A DNA stretch of 5,044 bases from Aquitalea sp. (GCA_019232735.1 JAFANL010000292.1:1-5044), one strand, 5' to 3'. Positions 1 to 5,027 are shown, numbered from the stretch's first letter. Program-made: numbers and translations. Notes: a model not told the origin generated them from the letters alone.

Positions 1-87
1 ACCATTTTGCTGTCGGTACTGGCCATCAACCTGATGGGTGACGGCCTGCGCGATGCGCTGGATCCGAAACTGAAGCGCGCCGCCTGA
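1..87 (+). CDS. dppC: Dipeptide ABC transporter permease, DppC type (3' end only)
   Basis: Frame 1 is open from the first base to the TGA at 85-87 and encodes the last 28 residues of a protein whose start lies outside the window. The tail contains NLMGDGLRDALDPKLK, the conserved end of DppC/OppC-type inner-membrane permeases, where the last membrane helix is followed by a short cytoplasmic tail (GDxLRDxLDPxLK). In the family this subunit pairs with DppB to form the channel for di- or oligopeptides delivered by a periplasmic binding protein. The stop overlaps the ribosome binding site of the ATPase gene 10 nt downstream, so the genes are surely co-transcribed. The family assignment is firm because the two Dpp-type ATPases follow directly; whether the substrate is dipeptides or longer peptides cannot be read from this fragment. 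Confidence 0.85.
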   Translation, partial: TILLSVLAINLMGDGLRDALDPKLKRAA

Positions 88-97
88 GGAGGGAAGT

Positions 98-1069
98 ATG
101 AGTCTGCTGGAAATCAAGAACCTCTCGGTGGAGTTCGGTTCGGAAAAAAATCCCTTCCGCGCAGTGGAAGGGCTGGATCTGTCGGTGAATCAGGGCGAAA
201 TCGTCGGCATCGTCGGCGAATCCGGTTCGGGCAAGTCGGTCACCATGATGGCCATGATGGGCCTGCTGGAAGGGCAGGGCCGCATCGTGGCGGATACCCT
301 GCAGTTTGATGGCAAGAACCTGCTCACCATCTCGGCGCGCGCGCGCCGCAAGATTGTCGGCAAGGATATCGCCATGATCTTCCAGGACCCGATGACCTCG
401 CTGAATCCCAGCTATACCGTCGGTTACCAGATCATGGAAGTGCTGAAGATCCATCAGGGTCTGCGTGGTGCCGCACTGAAGCAGCGCGCACTGGAACTGA
501 TGGAAATGGTGGAAATCCCGGCGGCGGCCAGCCGTCTGGCGGCCTACCCGCACCAACTGTCCGGCGGCATGAGTCAGCGGGTGGTGATTGCCATGGCCAT
601 TGCCTGTAATCCCAAGCTGCTGATTGCCGACGAGCCCACCACGGCGCTGGATGTGACCATCCAGGCGCAGATCATGGAGCTGTTGGTCAGTTTGCAAAAG
701 AGCCAGAACATGGCGCTGATCATGATTACCCACGACCTGGCGGTAGTGGCGGAAGTGGCGCACAAGGTGGCAGTGATGTACGCCGGCCAGGTGGCCGAAA
801 TGGCCAAGGTACCGGGCATCTTCCGCACGCCTACCCATCCGTATACCGAGGCGCTGCTCAAGTCGATTCCGGAACACAGCAAGGGCGCACATCGTCTGTC
901 CACCCTGCCGGGCATCGTGCCGGGCCAGTACGACCGGCCCAGCGGCTGTCTGTTGTCTCCGCGCTGTCCTTATGTCCAGGACAAGTGCAAGGCCCAGCGA
1001 CCGGGCCTGACCGCCATTGAAGGTGGCGTCGTACGCTGCCACTACCCGATTACGGCCAAGGAGGCATGA
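98..1069 (+). CDS. dppD: Dipeptide ABC transporter ATP-binding protein DppD
   Basis: 323 residues, normal length for the family. It is one of two ATPases that power peptide import through the DppBC channel on the cytoplasmic face of the inner membrane. Visible in order: Walker A GESGSGKS (40-47), Q-loop Q96 in IFQDPMTSLNP, ABC signature LSGGMSQR (154-161), Walker B LLIADE (174-179), D-loop ALD (183-185) and switch His212 in ITHDL. The C-terminal oligopeptide-transporter extension has HPYTEALL (247-254) and four cysteines, C284, C290, C297 and C314. In characterised DppD-type subunits such cysteines bind a [4Fe-4S] cluster; that this one does is inferred. The ATG at 98 is preceded by AGGAGG (87-92), 5 nt away, which overlaps the dppC stop. 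Its own stop overlaps the dppF start. OppD is the main alternative name; the ATPase role is certain. Confidence 0.93.
   Translation: MSLLEIKNLSVEFGSEKNPFRAVEGLDLSVNQGEIVGIVGESGSGKSVTMMAMMGLLEGQGRIVADTLQFDGKNLLTISARARRKIVGKDIAMIFQDPMTSLNPSYTVGYQIMEVLKIHQGLRGAALKQRALELMEMVEIPAAASRLAAYPHQLSGGMSQRVVIAMAIACNPKLLIADEPTTALDVTIQAQIMELLVSLQKSQNMALIMITHDLAVVAEVAHKVAVMYAGQVAEMAKVPGIFRTPTHPYTEALLKSIPEHSKGAHRLSTLPGIVPGQYDRPSGCLLSPRCPYVQDKCKAQRPGLTAIEGGVVRCHYPITAKEA
1058..1064 (+). promoter_or_regulatory. Ribosome binding site of dppF
   Basis: AAGGAGG is a near-perfect Shine-Dalgarno lying inside the end of dppD. Its distance (4 nt) favours the second of two consecutive ATG codons. The overlap with the dppD stop suggests translational coupling, keeping the two ATPases at similar levels. 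Confidence 0.75.
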
Positions 1070-2040
1070 TGAGTACCGTATTGCAGGCACGGGACCTCAC
1101 CCGTTATTACGATGTGGCCCAGGGTTTTCTCAAGCCGACGGCGCAGGTCAAGGCGCTCAACGGCGTGTCTTTTGAATTGCAGGCCGGCAAGACGCTGGCG
1201 GTGGTGGGCGAGTCCGGCTGTGGCAAGTCCACGCTGGCACGCCAGCTGACGCTGATCGAGGCACCGACGTCCGGCTCCTTGCTGCTGGAAGGCCAGGATG
1301 CCGCCAAGGCGGGCAAGGCCGAACTGAAAGCCATGCGCACCAAGGTGCAGATGGTATTCCAGAACCCCTACGCCTCGCTCAACCCGCGCCAGAAGATCGG
1401 CACCCAGCTGGGCGAGCCGCTGGAGATCAATACCAGCCTGTCGGCCCGCGAGCGTGAAGAACGCGTGCGTGCCATGATGGCGCGGGTCGGTCTGCGCCCC
1501 GAGCATTACTATCGCTACCCGCACATGTTCTCTGGCGGTCAGCGCCAGCGTATCGCCATTGCCCGCGCCATGATGCTCAACCCCAAGATTGTGGTGGCGG
1601 ATGAGCCGACCTCGGCGCTGGACGTGTCGATTCAGGCACAGGTACTCAACCTGTTCATGGATCTGCAGGAAGAGTTCAACACCGCCTATGTGTTCATCTC
1701 GCACAATCTGGCGGTGGTGGAGCATGTGGCCGACGAACTGATGGTGATGTATCTGGGCCGTGCGGTGGAAGTGGGGGCCAAGGAAAAGATTTATTCTCGG
1801 CCCTTGCATCCCTATACCCAGGCACTGCTGTCGGCCACGCCGTCCATTCATCCTGAAGATCGTCGCATCAAGATCAAGATCCAGGGTGAATTGCCCAGCC
1901 CGCTCAACCCGCCTTCCGGCTGCGCTTTCCACAAGCGTTGCCCGTTTGCCGATGCGCGCTGCCAACAGGAAGTGCCGGAATTGCGTGCGCTGGATGAGCG
2001 CATGATTGCCTGTCATCACGCAGAAAACATCAATAGCTGA
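1069..2040 (+). CDS. dppF: Dipeptide ABC transporter ATP-binding protein DppF
   Basis: 323 residues from the ATG at 1069. It is the second ATPase of the peptide importer, expected to form a heterodimer with DppD. Motifs: Walker A GESGCGKST (47-55), Q-loop Q98 in VFQNPYASLNP, signature FSGGQRQR (154-161), Walker B IVVADE (174-179), ALD in the D-loop and switch His212. The residue after the switch His is Asn (ISHNL) where many ABC proteins have Asp; I believe this occurs in other DppF proteins, so activity is not in doubt. C285, C291, C298 and C315 repeat exactly the cysteine spacing of DppD, again suggesting a [4Fe-4S] cluster. Two ATGs are adjacent (1066 and 1069). AAGGAGG (1058-1064) lies 1 nt from the first and 4 nt from the second, so 1069 is preferred. 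The last gene of the operon; a terminator follows. Confidence 0.93.
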   Translation: MSTVLQARDLTRYYDVAQGFLKPTAQVKALNGVSFELQAGKTLAVVGESGCGKSTLARQLTLIEAPTSGSLLLEGQDAAKAGKAELKAMRTKVQMVFQNPYASLNPRQKIGTQLGEPLEINTSLSAREREERVRAMMARVGLRPEHYYRYPHMFSGGQRQRIAIARAMMLNPKIVVADEPTSALDVSIQAQVLNLFMDLQEEFNTAYVFISHNLAVVEHVADELMVMYLGRAVEVGAKEKIYSRPLHPYTQALLSATPSIHPEDRRIKIKIQGELPSPLNPPSGCAFHKRCPFADARCQQEVPELRALDERMIACHHAENINS

Positions 2041-2066
2041 ACCATGATGGTGCGGTTTTGATGCGC

Positions 2067-2100
2067 AAGGCCGGCATGACGCCGGCCTTTCTTGCTTCTT
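2067..2100 (+). terminator. Intrinsic terminator after dppF
   Basis: A perfect 9-bp stem, AAGGCCGGC (2067-2075) with GCCGGCCTT (2081-2089), closes a 5-nt loop and is followed by a T-rich run (TTTCTTGCTTCTT). It begins 27 nt after the dppF stop and ends the peptide transporter operon before coaD. Confidence 0.85.
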
Positions 2101-2156
2101 GCACCAGGATGAACTGCAATGATGGTGTAAATGTCGCAAAACCCAGTTGTTATGCC

Positions 2157-2185
2157 GCATTTTTGGCGCACTGCAACAAAAATGC
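2157..2185. repeat. 9-bp inverted repeat upstream of coaD
   Basis: GCATTTTTG (2157-2165) and CAAAAATGC (2177-2185) are perfect reverse complements separated by 11 nt. The dyad lies in the coaD upstream region, ending 11 nt before a possible -10 box (TATACA, 2197-2202). With its poly-T/poly-A arms it could be an operator or a weak hairpin. No known regulator site is recognised. Confidence 0.5.
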
Positions 2186-2202
2186 CTTTACCCCCCTATA
2201 CA
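2172..2202 (+). promoter_or_regulatory. Possible coaD promoter (weak)
   Basis: TATACA at 2197-2202 is a fair -10 candidate (4 of 6 to TATAAT) some 50 nt before the coaD start. The -35 is poor: TGCAAC at 2172-2177 gives a 19-bp spacer and TTGGCG at 2163-2168 is too far away. A promoter must exist between the dppF terminator and coaD, but this placement is tentative. Confidence 0.3.
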
Positions 2203-2235
2203 CTGCACGATACAGTCGCCATGGCACACACATCC

Positions 2236-2241
2236 AAAGGA
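2236..2241 (+). promoter_or_regulatory. Ribosome binding site deciding the coaD start
   Basis: AAAGGA lies 9 nt before the GTG at 2251. The in-frame ATGs at 2131 and 2221 have no purine-rich site at the proper distance, so the GTG is chosen. Confidence 0.65.
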
Positions 2242-2250
2242 AAACGAGAA

Positions 2251-2745
2251 GTGAAAAGAGCCGTGTATGCCGGTAGTTTCGACCCGGTCACCAACGGTCA
2301 CTTGTGGATGATTCGCGAAGCTGTAGAGCTGTTCGACGAACTCATCGTGGCGGTCGGCGTGAATCCGGAAAAACACTGCACCTTCAGTGTGGACGAGCGC
2401 GTGGACATGCTGCGTGCCGTCACACGTGGCTTCAACAAGCTGCGGGTGGATGTGTTCGAAAACCAGTTTCTGGTGAATTACGCCCAGAGCATCGGCGCCA
2501 ACTACATCATCCGTGGCATCCGCACCGCCAGCGACTACGAATACGAACGCACCATGCGTTACATCAACTCCGACCTGCACCCGGATATCACCACCATTTT
2601 CCTGCTGCCGCCGCGGGAATATGCCGAGGTATCCTCTACCATGGTCAAGGGACTGGTCGGCCCGCGTGGCTGGCAGAACATGATCCGCCAGTACCTGCCG
2701 GAGCCGGTGTACCGCAAGCTGATCGCCATGTACCAGCCCGAGTAA
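2251..2745 (+). CDS. coaD: Phosphopantetheine adenylyltransferase (CoaD)
   Basis: 164 residues from a GTG start. CoaD transfers AMP from ATP to 4'-phosphopantetheine, giving dephospho-CoA and pyrophosphate, the penultimate step of coenzyme A synthesis in the cytoplasm. The nucleotidyltransferase signature is plain: GSFDPVTNGH (8-17) with the T-x-G-H catalytic motif at 14-17, then RGIR (88-91) followed by DYEYE (95-99), and SSTMVK (128-133) corresponding to the ISSxxVK ATP-binding motif. Length matches the family (about 160). The frame stays open upstream to an ATG at 2131, but that would add 40 residues before the conserved MKRAVYAGSFDP beginning that other CoaD proteins share. It stands as a single gene with a terminator on each side; it is not linked to the transporter by function. 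Confidence 0.95.
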   Translation: MKRAVYAGSFDPVTNGHLWMIREAVELFDELIVAVGVNPEKHCTFSVDERVDMLRAVTRGFNKLRVDVFENQFLVNYAQSIGANYIIRGIRTASDYEYERTMRYINSDLHPDITTIFLLPPREYAEVSSTMVKGLVGPRGWQNMIRQYLPEPVYRKLIAMYQPE

Positions 2746-2759
2746 GCCCGGCTTGTGAC

Positions 2760-2789
2760 TTGCTGACACGCGCGCCGGTCGCTTATGCT
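2760..2789 (+). promoter_or_regulatory. Possible promoter inside the coaD terminator
   Basis: TATGCT (2784-2789), in the terminator loop, is a 4-of-6 match to the -10 box. TTGCTG (2760-2765) gives an 18-bp spacer; CTGACA (2763-2768) is a better -35 (5 of 6) but only 15 bp away. A start near 2796 would serve the methyltransferase gene at 2861. No better promoter is visible in the 115 nt between the genes, but the evidence is weak. Confidence 0.25.
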
Positions 2790-2807
2790 GGCGCGCGTTT
2801 GTTTTTG
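2768..2807 (+). terminator. Intrinsic terminator after coaD
   Basis: A 9-bp GC-rich stem, ACGCGCGCC (2768-2776) with GGCGCGCGT (2790-2798), extendable by a G-T and a G-C pair into the 13-nt loop, is followed by TTGTTTTTGT. It starts 22 nt after the coaD stop. Confidence 0.85.
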
Positions 2808-2824
2808 TCCGAATGAATTACCCG

Positions 2825-2846
2825 GCAGCGCCACCGCGGCGGCTGC
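2825..2846 (+). other. GC-rich hairpin just before the rlmK ribosome binding site
   Basis: GCAGC (2825-2829) pairs with GCTGC (2842-2846), and inside it GCC (2830-2832) with GGC (2838-2840), leaving a one-base bulge (G2841) and a 5-nt loop. The hairpin ends 4 nt before the Shine-Dalgarno at 2851. It might tune translation; it could also be chance in GC-rich DNA. Confidence 0.35.
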
Positions 2847-2850
2847 TTTC

Positions 2851-2855
2851 AAGGA
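2851..2855 (+). promoter_or_regulatory. Ribosome binding site deciding the rlmK start
   Basis: AAGGA lies 5 nt before the ATG at 2861. The earlier in-frame ATG at 2813 is only 6 nt after the terminator T-run and has only T-rich sequence upstream, so it is rejected. Confidence 0.7.
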
Positions 2856-2860
2856 ATGCT

Positions 2861-3811
2861 ATGGTCGACGTCTCCGCCTTTGCCAACCGGCTGCAGAAAA
2901 ACTACAAGCACTACGCCAAGTGGGCCGCACGTCAGGGTCTGGACGCCTGGCGCGCCTATGACAAGGACGTGCCGCAATTTCCGCTGGCGGTCGATCTGTA
3001 CGGCGAGCGCGTTCATCTGCAGGAATACGATACCGGCTGGGAAATGGAAGATGAGGTCTACCAGCAATGGATAGCCGCCATCATTACTGCCGTGGCTGAA
3101 GTCGCCGGCCGCGCCGAGAGCGCCATTACCCTGAAAAGCCGCCGCCGTCAGAAGGGCGTCAGCCAGTACGAAAAAGTCGGCCAACTGGGCGACGACTTCA
3201 TCGTGCAGGAATACGGCCAGCGCTTCATCGTCAATCTGGATGCCTATCTGGATACCGGCCTGTTTCTGGATCACCGCAACACCCGCAAACGGGTGCGTGA
3301 AGAAGCAGCCGGCAAACGCTTTCTCAATCTGTTCGCCTATACCGGCAGCTTTACCGTCTACGCCGGTGCTGGCGGGGCCGTCAGCTCGGAAACCGTGGAT
3401 ATGTCCAATACCTACCAGGATTGGTCGCGCCGCAATTTCGAACTCAACGGACTGGATCTGGCGCGCCATCAGCTGGTACGTGCCGACGTGTTCCAGTATC
3501 TGGAGCAGGCGGTGGATGAGGGCAAGCAGTTCGATCTCATCGTGATGGACCCGCCCACCTTTTCCAACTCCAAGAAGATGCAGGACATTCTTGACGTGCA
3601 GCGCGACCATGTCTGGCTGATCGACTACGCCATGGCATTGCTGGCACCCGGAGGCACGCTGTACTTCTCCAATAATCTGCGCAGCTTCGTGCTGGACGAG
3701 CGTCTGGCCGAGGATTACCACATTCGCGATATCAGTGCCCACTCCGTGCCGGAAGACTTCCGCAATCGCAAGATTCATCAGTGCTATCAATTGAAAAAGA
3801 AAGCCAGCTGA
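2861..3811 (+). CDS. rlmK: Stand-alone RlmK-like 23S rRNA (guanine-N7) methyltransferase
   Basis: 316 residues, a class I S-adenosylmethionine methyltransferase. It resembles along its whole length the C-terminal (RlmK) half of E. coli RlmKL, which makes m7G2069 in 23S rRNA; the N-terminal THUMP/RlmL half (m2G2445) is absent. Shared landmarks recalled from the E. coli protein: FANRLQKN (7-14), AYDKDVP (32-38), RQKG..QYEK (96-105), YLDTGLFLDHR (129-139), SAM motif I NLFAYTGSFTVYAGAGGA (156-173), VDMSNTY with acidic D180, catalytic-region DPPTFSNSK (230-238), DVQRDH (245-250), SNN (270-272) and RNRKIH (301-306) near the end. No signal or membrane segment. One base separates it from the next gene, implying one transcript. 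The rRNA target is inferred from homology; another large-subunit guanine is possible. Confidence 0.85.
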   Translation: MVDVSAFANRLQKNYKHYAKWAARQGLDAWRAYDKDVPQFPLAVDLYGERVHLQEYDTGWEMEDEVYQQWIAAIITAVAEVAGRAESAITLKSRRRQKGVSQYEKVGQLGDDFIVQEYGQRFIVNLDAYLDTGLFLDHRNTRKRVREEAAGKRFLNLFAYTGSFTVYAGAGGAVSSETVDMSNTYQDWSRRNFELNGLDLARHQLVRADVFQYLEQAVDEGKQFDLIVMDPPTFSNSKKMQDILDVQRDHVWLIDYAMALLAPGGTLYFSNNLRSFVLDERLAEDYHIRDISAHSVPEDFRNRKIHQCYQLKKKAS

Positions 3812-3812
3812 C

Positions 3813-4160
3813 ATGCCGCAAATCATCATGCAATACAGCAGCACGCTGCAACTGGATGTCCCCGCTACTTTGCAGGCCATCAATCAGGCACTGTTGGCTA
3901 GCGGGCAGTTTCAGGCGGAAGACATCAAGAGCCGCGCCATTCCACTGCAAGACTGGCTGACCGGAACCACGTTCGGCAGCGCACCCTTCGTACACCTGCA
4001 ATTGCATATCCTGACCGGGCGTGATCTGGCGACTCGCCAGCAACTGTCCGACAGCATGCTGCCGGTGTTGCAGCAGCAGGTTCAAGGACCGCCCGGCACC
4101 CAGCTGTGTGTGGAAGTCTGCCAGATGGAGCGTGACAGTTATCGCAAGCTCACGCTGTAA
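3813..4160 (+). CDS. 5-carboxymethyl-2-hydroxymuconate isomerase family protein
   Basis: 115 residues. Start and layout fit the CHMI branch of the tautomerase superfamily. Met is followed by Pro2, which after Met removal becomes the catalytic N-terminal proline; next come a beta strand (QIIMQYSS), IKSRA with Arg41, FVHLQLHILTGR with Arg70 (59-70), a helix with RQQLSD and a final strand CVEVCQMERDSYRK (99-112). In the homoprotocatechuate (hpa) pathway such enzymes isomerise the ring-cleavage product 5-carboxymethyl-2-hydroxymuconate. No other hpa gene is in the window, so the true substrate is unknown. The ATG is 1 nt after the stop of rlmK and has only a weak purine-rich stretch upstream (AAAAAGAAAG), suggesting translational coupling. 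A terminator follows. Fold confidence is good, substrate confidence low. Confidence 0.8.
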   Translation: MPQIIMQYSSTLQLDVPATLQAINQALLASGQFQAEDIKSRAIPLQDWLTGTTFGSAPFVHLQLHILTGRDLATRQQLSDSMLPVLQQQVQGPPGTQLCVEVCQMERDSYRKLTL

Positions 4161-4177
4161 AGTCACTCTATATATGT

Positions 4178-4203
4178 AAGGCCCGCGTTTGCGGGCCTTT
4201 ATC
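4178..4203 (+). terminator. Intrinsic terminator after the isomerase gene
   Basis: A perfect 9-bp stem, AAGGCCCGC (4178-4186) with GCGGGCCTT (4191-4199), has a GTTT tetraloop and begins 18 nt after the stop. The following T-run is short (TTTATCATT), so termination may be less than complete, leaving room for some read-through toward the thioredoxin gene. Confidence 0.75.
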
Positions 4204-4298
4204 ATTGATGGCCAATGGCGAATCGGGCCGCTGCTCTTGTAAAACACCACCCCAGTCCCATCTTGCTGCTATCACCTATCTAAGTGCCGGATATCGGC

Positions 4299-4304
4299 AA
4301 GGAG
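4299..4304 (+). promoter_or_regulatory. Ribosome binding site deciding the thioredoxin start
   Basis: AAGGAG lies 6 nt before the ATG at 4311. The frame is open to a GTG at 4284, but that would put this site inside the gene and add nine residues not expected in thioredoxins. Confidence 0.75.
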
Positions 4305-4310
4305 TACAGC

Positions 4311-4673
4311 ATGGCCACCATCAATATCACCGGCAGCAGTTTTAATGAAACCGTCGACAAGGGCGGCATCGTCATCCTGGATTTCTGGGCCGAGTGGTGT
4401 GGTCCGTGCAAGATGTTTGGTCCTACGTTTGAAGCGGCTGCACTCAAGCACCCGGACATCGTGTTCGGCAAGATCAATACCGAAGAAGAGCAGGAGTTGG
4501 CTGCCCACTTCCAGATCCGTTCCATCCCTACGTTGATGGCACTCAAGGATGGCATCATCGTGTTCAATCAGTCCGGCGCCATGATGCCGGCCCAGTTCGA
4601 AGAGCTGATCAAGGCGCTGCGCGATCTGGACATGGAAAAGGTCAAGGCCGATATCGCCGCGCAAGATGAATGA
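4311..4673 (+). CDS. Thioredoxin (thioredoxin-2-like catalytic domain)
   Basis: 120 residues, one thioredoxin fold without signal peptide, so a cytoplasmic thiol-disulphide reductase presumably re-reduced by thioredoxin reductase. The active site is FWAEWCGPCK with Cys30 and Cys33; the buried acid is Asp24 (VILDFW), and the cis-proline is Pro73 in IRSIPT. The segment INTEEEQELAAHFQIRSIP (55-73) matches what I recall of E. coli TrxC (thioredoxin 2) better than TrxA, yet the N-terminal zinc-binding CxxC extension of TrxC is missing. An acidic, helical tail of about 15 residues ends the protein. It is flanked by terminators and probably monocistronic. No convincing promoter could be placed in the 4206-4298 interval. 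Trx fold and activity are near certain; the exact paralogue is not, so no symbol is given. Confidence 0.92.
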   Translation: MATINITGSSFNETVDKGGIVILDFWAEWCGPCKMFGPTFEAAALKHPDIVFGKINTEEEQELAAHFQIRSIPTLMALKDGIIVFNQSGAMMPAQFEELIKALRDLDMEKVKADIAAQDE

Positions 4674-4700
4674 TTGCAGCCGCTGATACACGTTTCCGAT

Positions 4701-4729
4701 AAAAAGCCCGGCCTCAGCCGGGCTTTTTG
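4701..4729 (+). terminator. Strong intrinsic terminator after the thioredoxin gene
   Basis: A perfect 12-bp stem, 4701-4712 (five A then GCCCGGC) with 4717-4728 (GCCGGGC then five T), closes a CTCA tetraloop. With A-run and T-run on opposite sides it could work in both directions. It insulates the following rRNA promoter from upstream transcription. Confidence 0.92.
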
Positions 4730-4758
4730 CTGTCTGTGTCGGTGCGGCGACCAGCTTT

Positions 4759-4787
4759 TTGCGTCCATTGCCCGTCATTTCTATAGG
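4759..4787 (+). promoter_or_regulatory. Possible upstream promoter of the rRNA operon (weak)
   Basis: TTGCGT (4759-4764) and TATAGG (4782-4787) are 17 bp apart, about 175 bp before the main rRNA promoter. Matches are 3 of 6 and 4 of 6. Tandem rRNA promoters are common in proteobacteria, but this one is only a candidate. The rest of 4730-4900 shows nothing else I can name. Confidence 0.2.
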
Positions 4788-4906
4788 ACTGCGCTGCCGG
4801 CCTCGCTGGGGATTGGGCCACCAGTCATTTCACTTCAATAAAACCCCCATTGCATAAGCCGTTGCTGCTCAGTGACTTAGCGTCTGGTGGGCCGGATTCT
4901 GGCAAG

Positions 4907-4930
4907 TTTCTGCAGTTTTTATCGCAGAAA
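4907..4930. promoter_or_regulatory. Inverted repeat and AT-rich tract in the UP-element position
   Basis: TTTCTGC (4907-4913) and GCAGAAA (4924-4930) form a perfect 7-bp dyad around AGTTTTTATC. It ends 3 bp before the -35 box, covering about -64 to -41. This is where an UP element contacts the RNA polymerase alpha subunit; the T-rich centre fits that role. The dyad could also bind a protein. I could not fit a Fis consensus to it. Confidence 0.5.
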
Positions 4931-4933
4931 GTG

Positions 4934-4962
4934 TTGACGAGGGTAGGGCAGGGCGGTATAGT
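4934..4962 (+). promoter_or_regulatory. Main promoter of a ribosomal RNA operon
   Basis: TTGACG (4934-4939) and TATAGT (4957-4962) each match the sigma-70 consensus at 5 of 6 with the ideal 17-bp spacer. The next bases, TCGCCTCC, form a GC-rich discriminator very like that of E. coli rrn P1 promoters, where it makes initiation sensitive to ppGpp and DksA. Transcription should begin near 4971. The downstream boxA and the leader leave little doubt that it drives an rRNA operon; growth-rate and stringent control are inferred. Confidence 0.9.
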
Positions 4963-4979
4963 TCGCCTCCTCAGCAGAC

Positions 4980-5009
4980 AACGCAGCGACGGAAACGAAA
5001 CGCAGCGAC
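4980..5009 (+). repeat. Direct repeat of 11 bp in the rRNA leader
   Basis: AACGCAGCGAC occurs at 4980-4990 and again at 4999-5009, a 19-bp period, between the promoter and boxA. In the second copy GCAG (5002-5005) can pair with CTGC (5010-5013) around a CGAC loop, a small hairpin in the position of the boxB element of E. coli leaders. The function is unknown. Confidence 0.6.
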
Positions 5010-5015
5010 CTGCAC

Positions 5016-5027
5016 CGCTCTTTAAAA
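5016..5027 (+). promoter_or_regulatory. boxA antitermination element of the rRNA leader
   Basis: CGCTCTTTAAAA closely matches boxA of rRNA leaders (TGCTCTTTAACA in E. coli). As RNA it is bound by NusB-NusE and assembles the antitermination complex that lets polymerase cross the untranslated, structured rRNA genes. It lies about 45 nt after the predicted start and before the 16S gene. Confidence 0.88.

Noticed and set aside
26..1090. Long open frame on the minus strand opposite dppD (354 codons)
   Set aside because: It mirrors a certain ABC ATPase gene; its translation is His/Arg-rich with no recognisable domain, typical of antisense frames in GC-rich DNA.
1042..2160. Long open frame on the minus strand opposite dppF (372 codons)
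   Set aside because: Same reason: full overlap with dppF, low-complexity His/Gln/Arg-rich translation and no domain; it also crosses the dppF terminator.
2131..2250. 40-residue N-terminal extension of CoaD from the ATG at 2131 (or 30 fewer from 2221)
   Set aside because: No ribosome binding site for these starts, the family begins at the MKRAVYAGSFDP position, and the region holds the dyad and probable promoter.
2813..2860. 16-residue extension of the methyltransferase from the ATG at 2813
   Set aside because: No Shine-Dalgarno, directly after the terminator T-run, and the added residues lie outside the conserved RlmK start.
2849..3883. Long open frame on the minus strand opposite rlmK (344 codons)
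   Set aside because: Overlaps a clear methyltransferase on the other strand, and its composition shows no family signature.
4169..4176. TATATATG as a -10 box for the thioredoxin gene
   Set aside because: No -35 at a workable distance (about 4146-4151 reads AAGCTC), and transcription from it would run straight into the terminator at 4178.
4284..4310. GTG start adding nine residues to the thioredoxin
   Set aside because: The good AAGGAG site at 4299 serves the ATG at 4311, and the shorter form has normal thioredoxin length.
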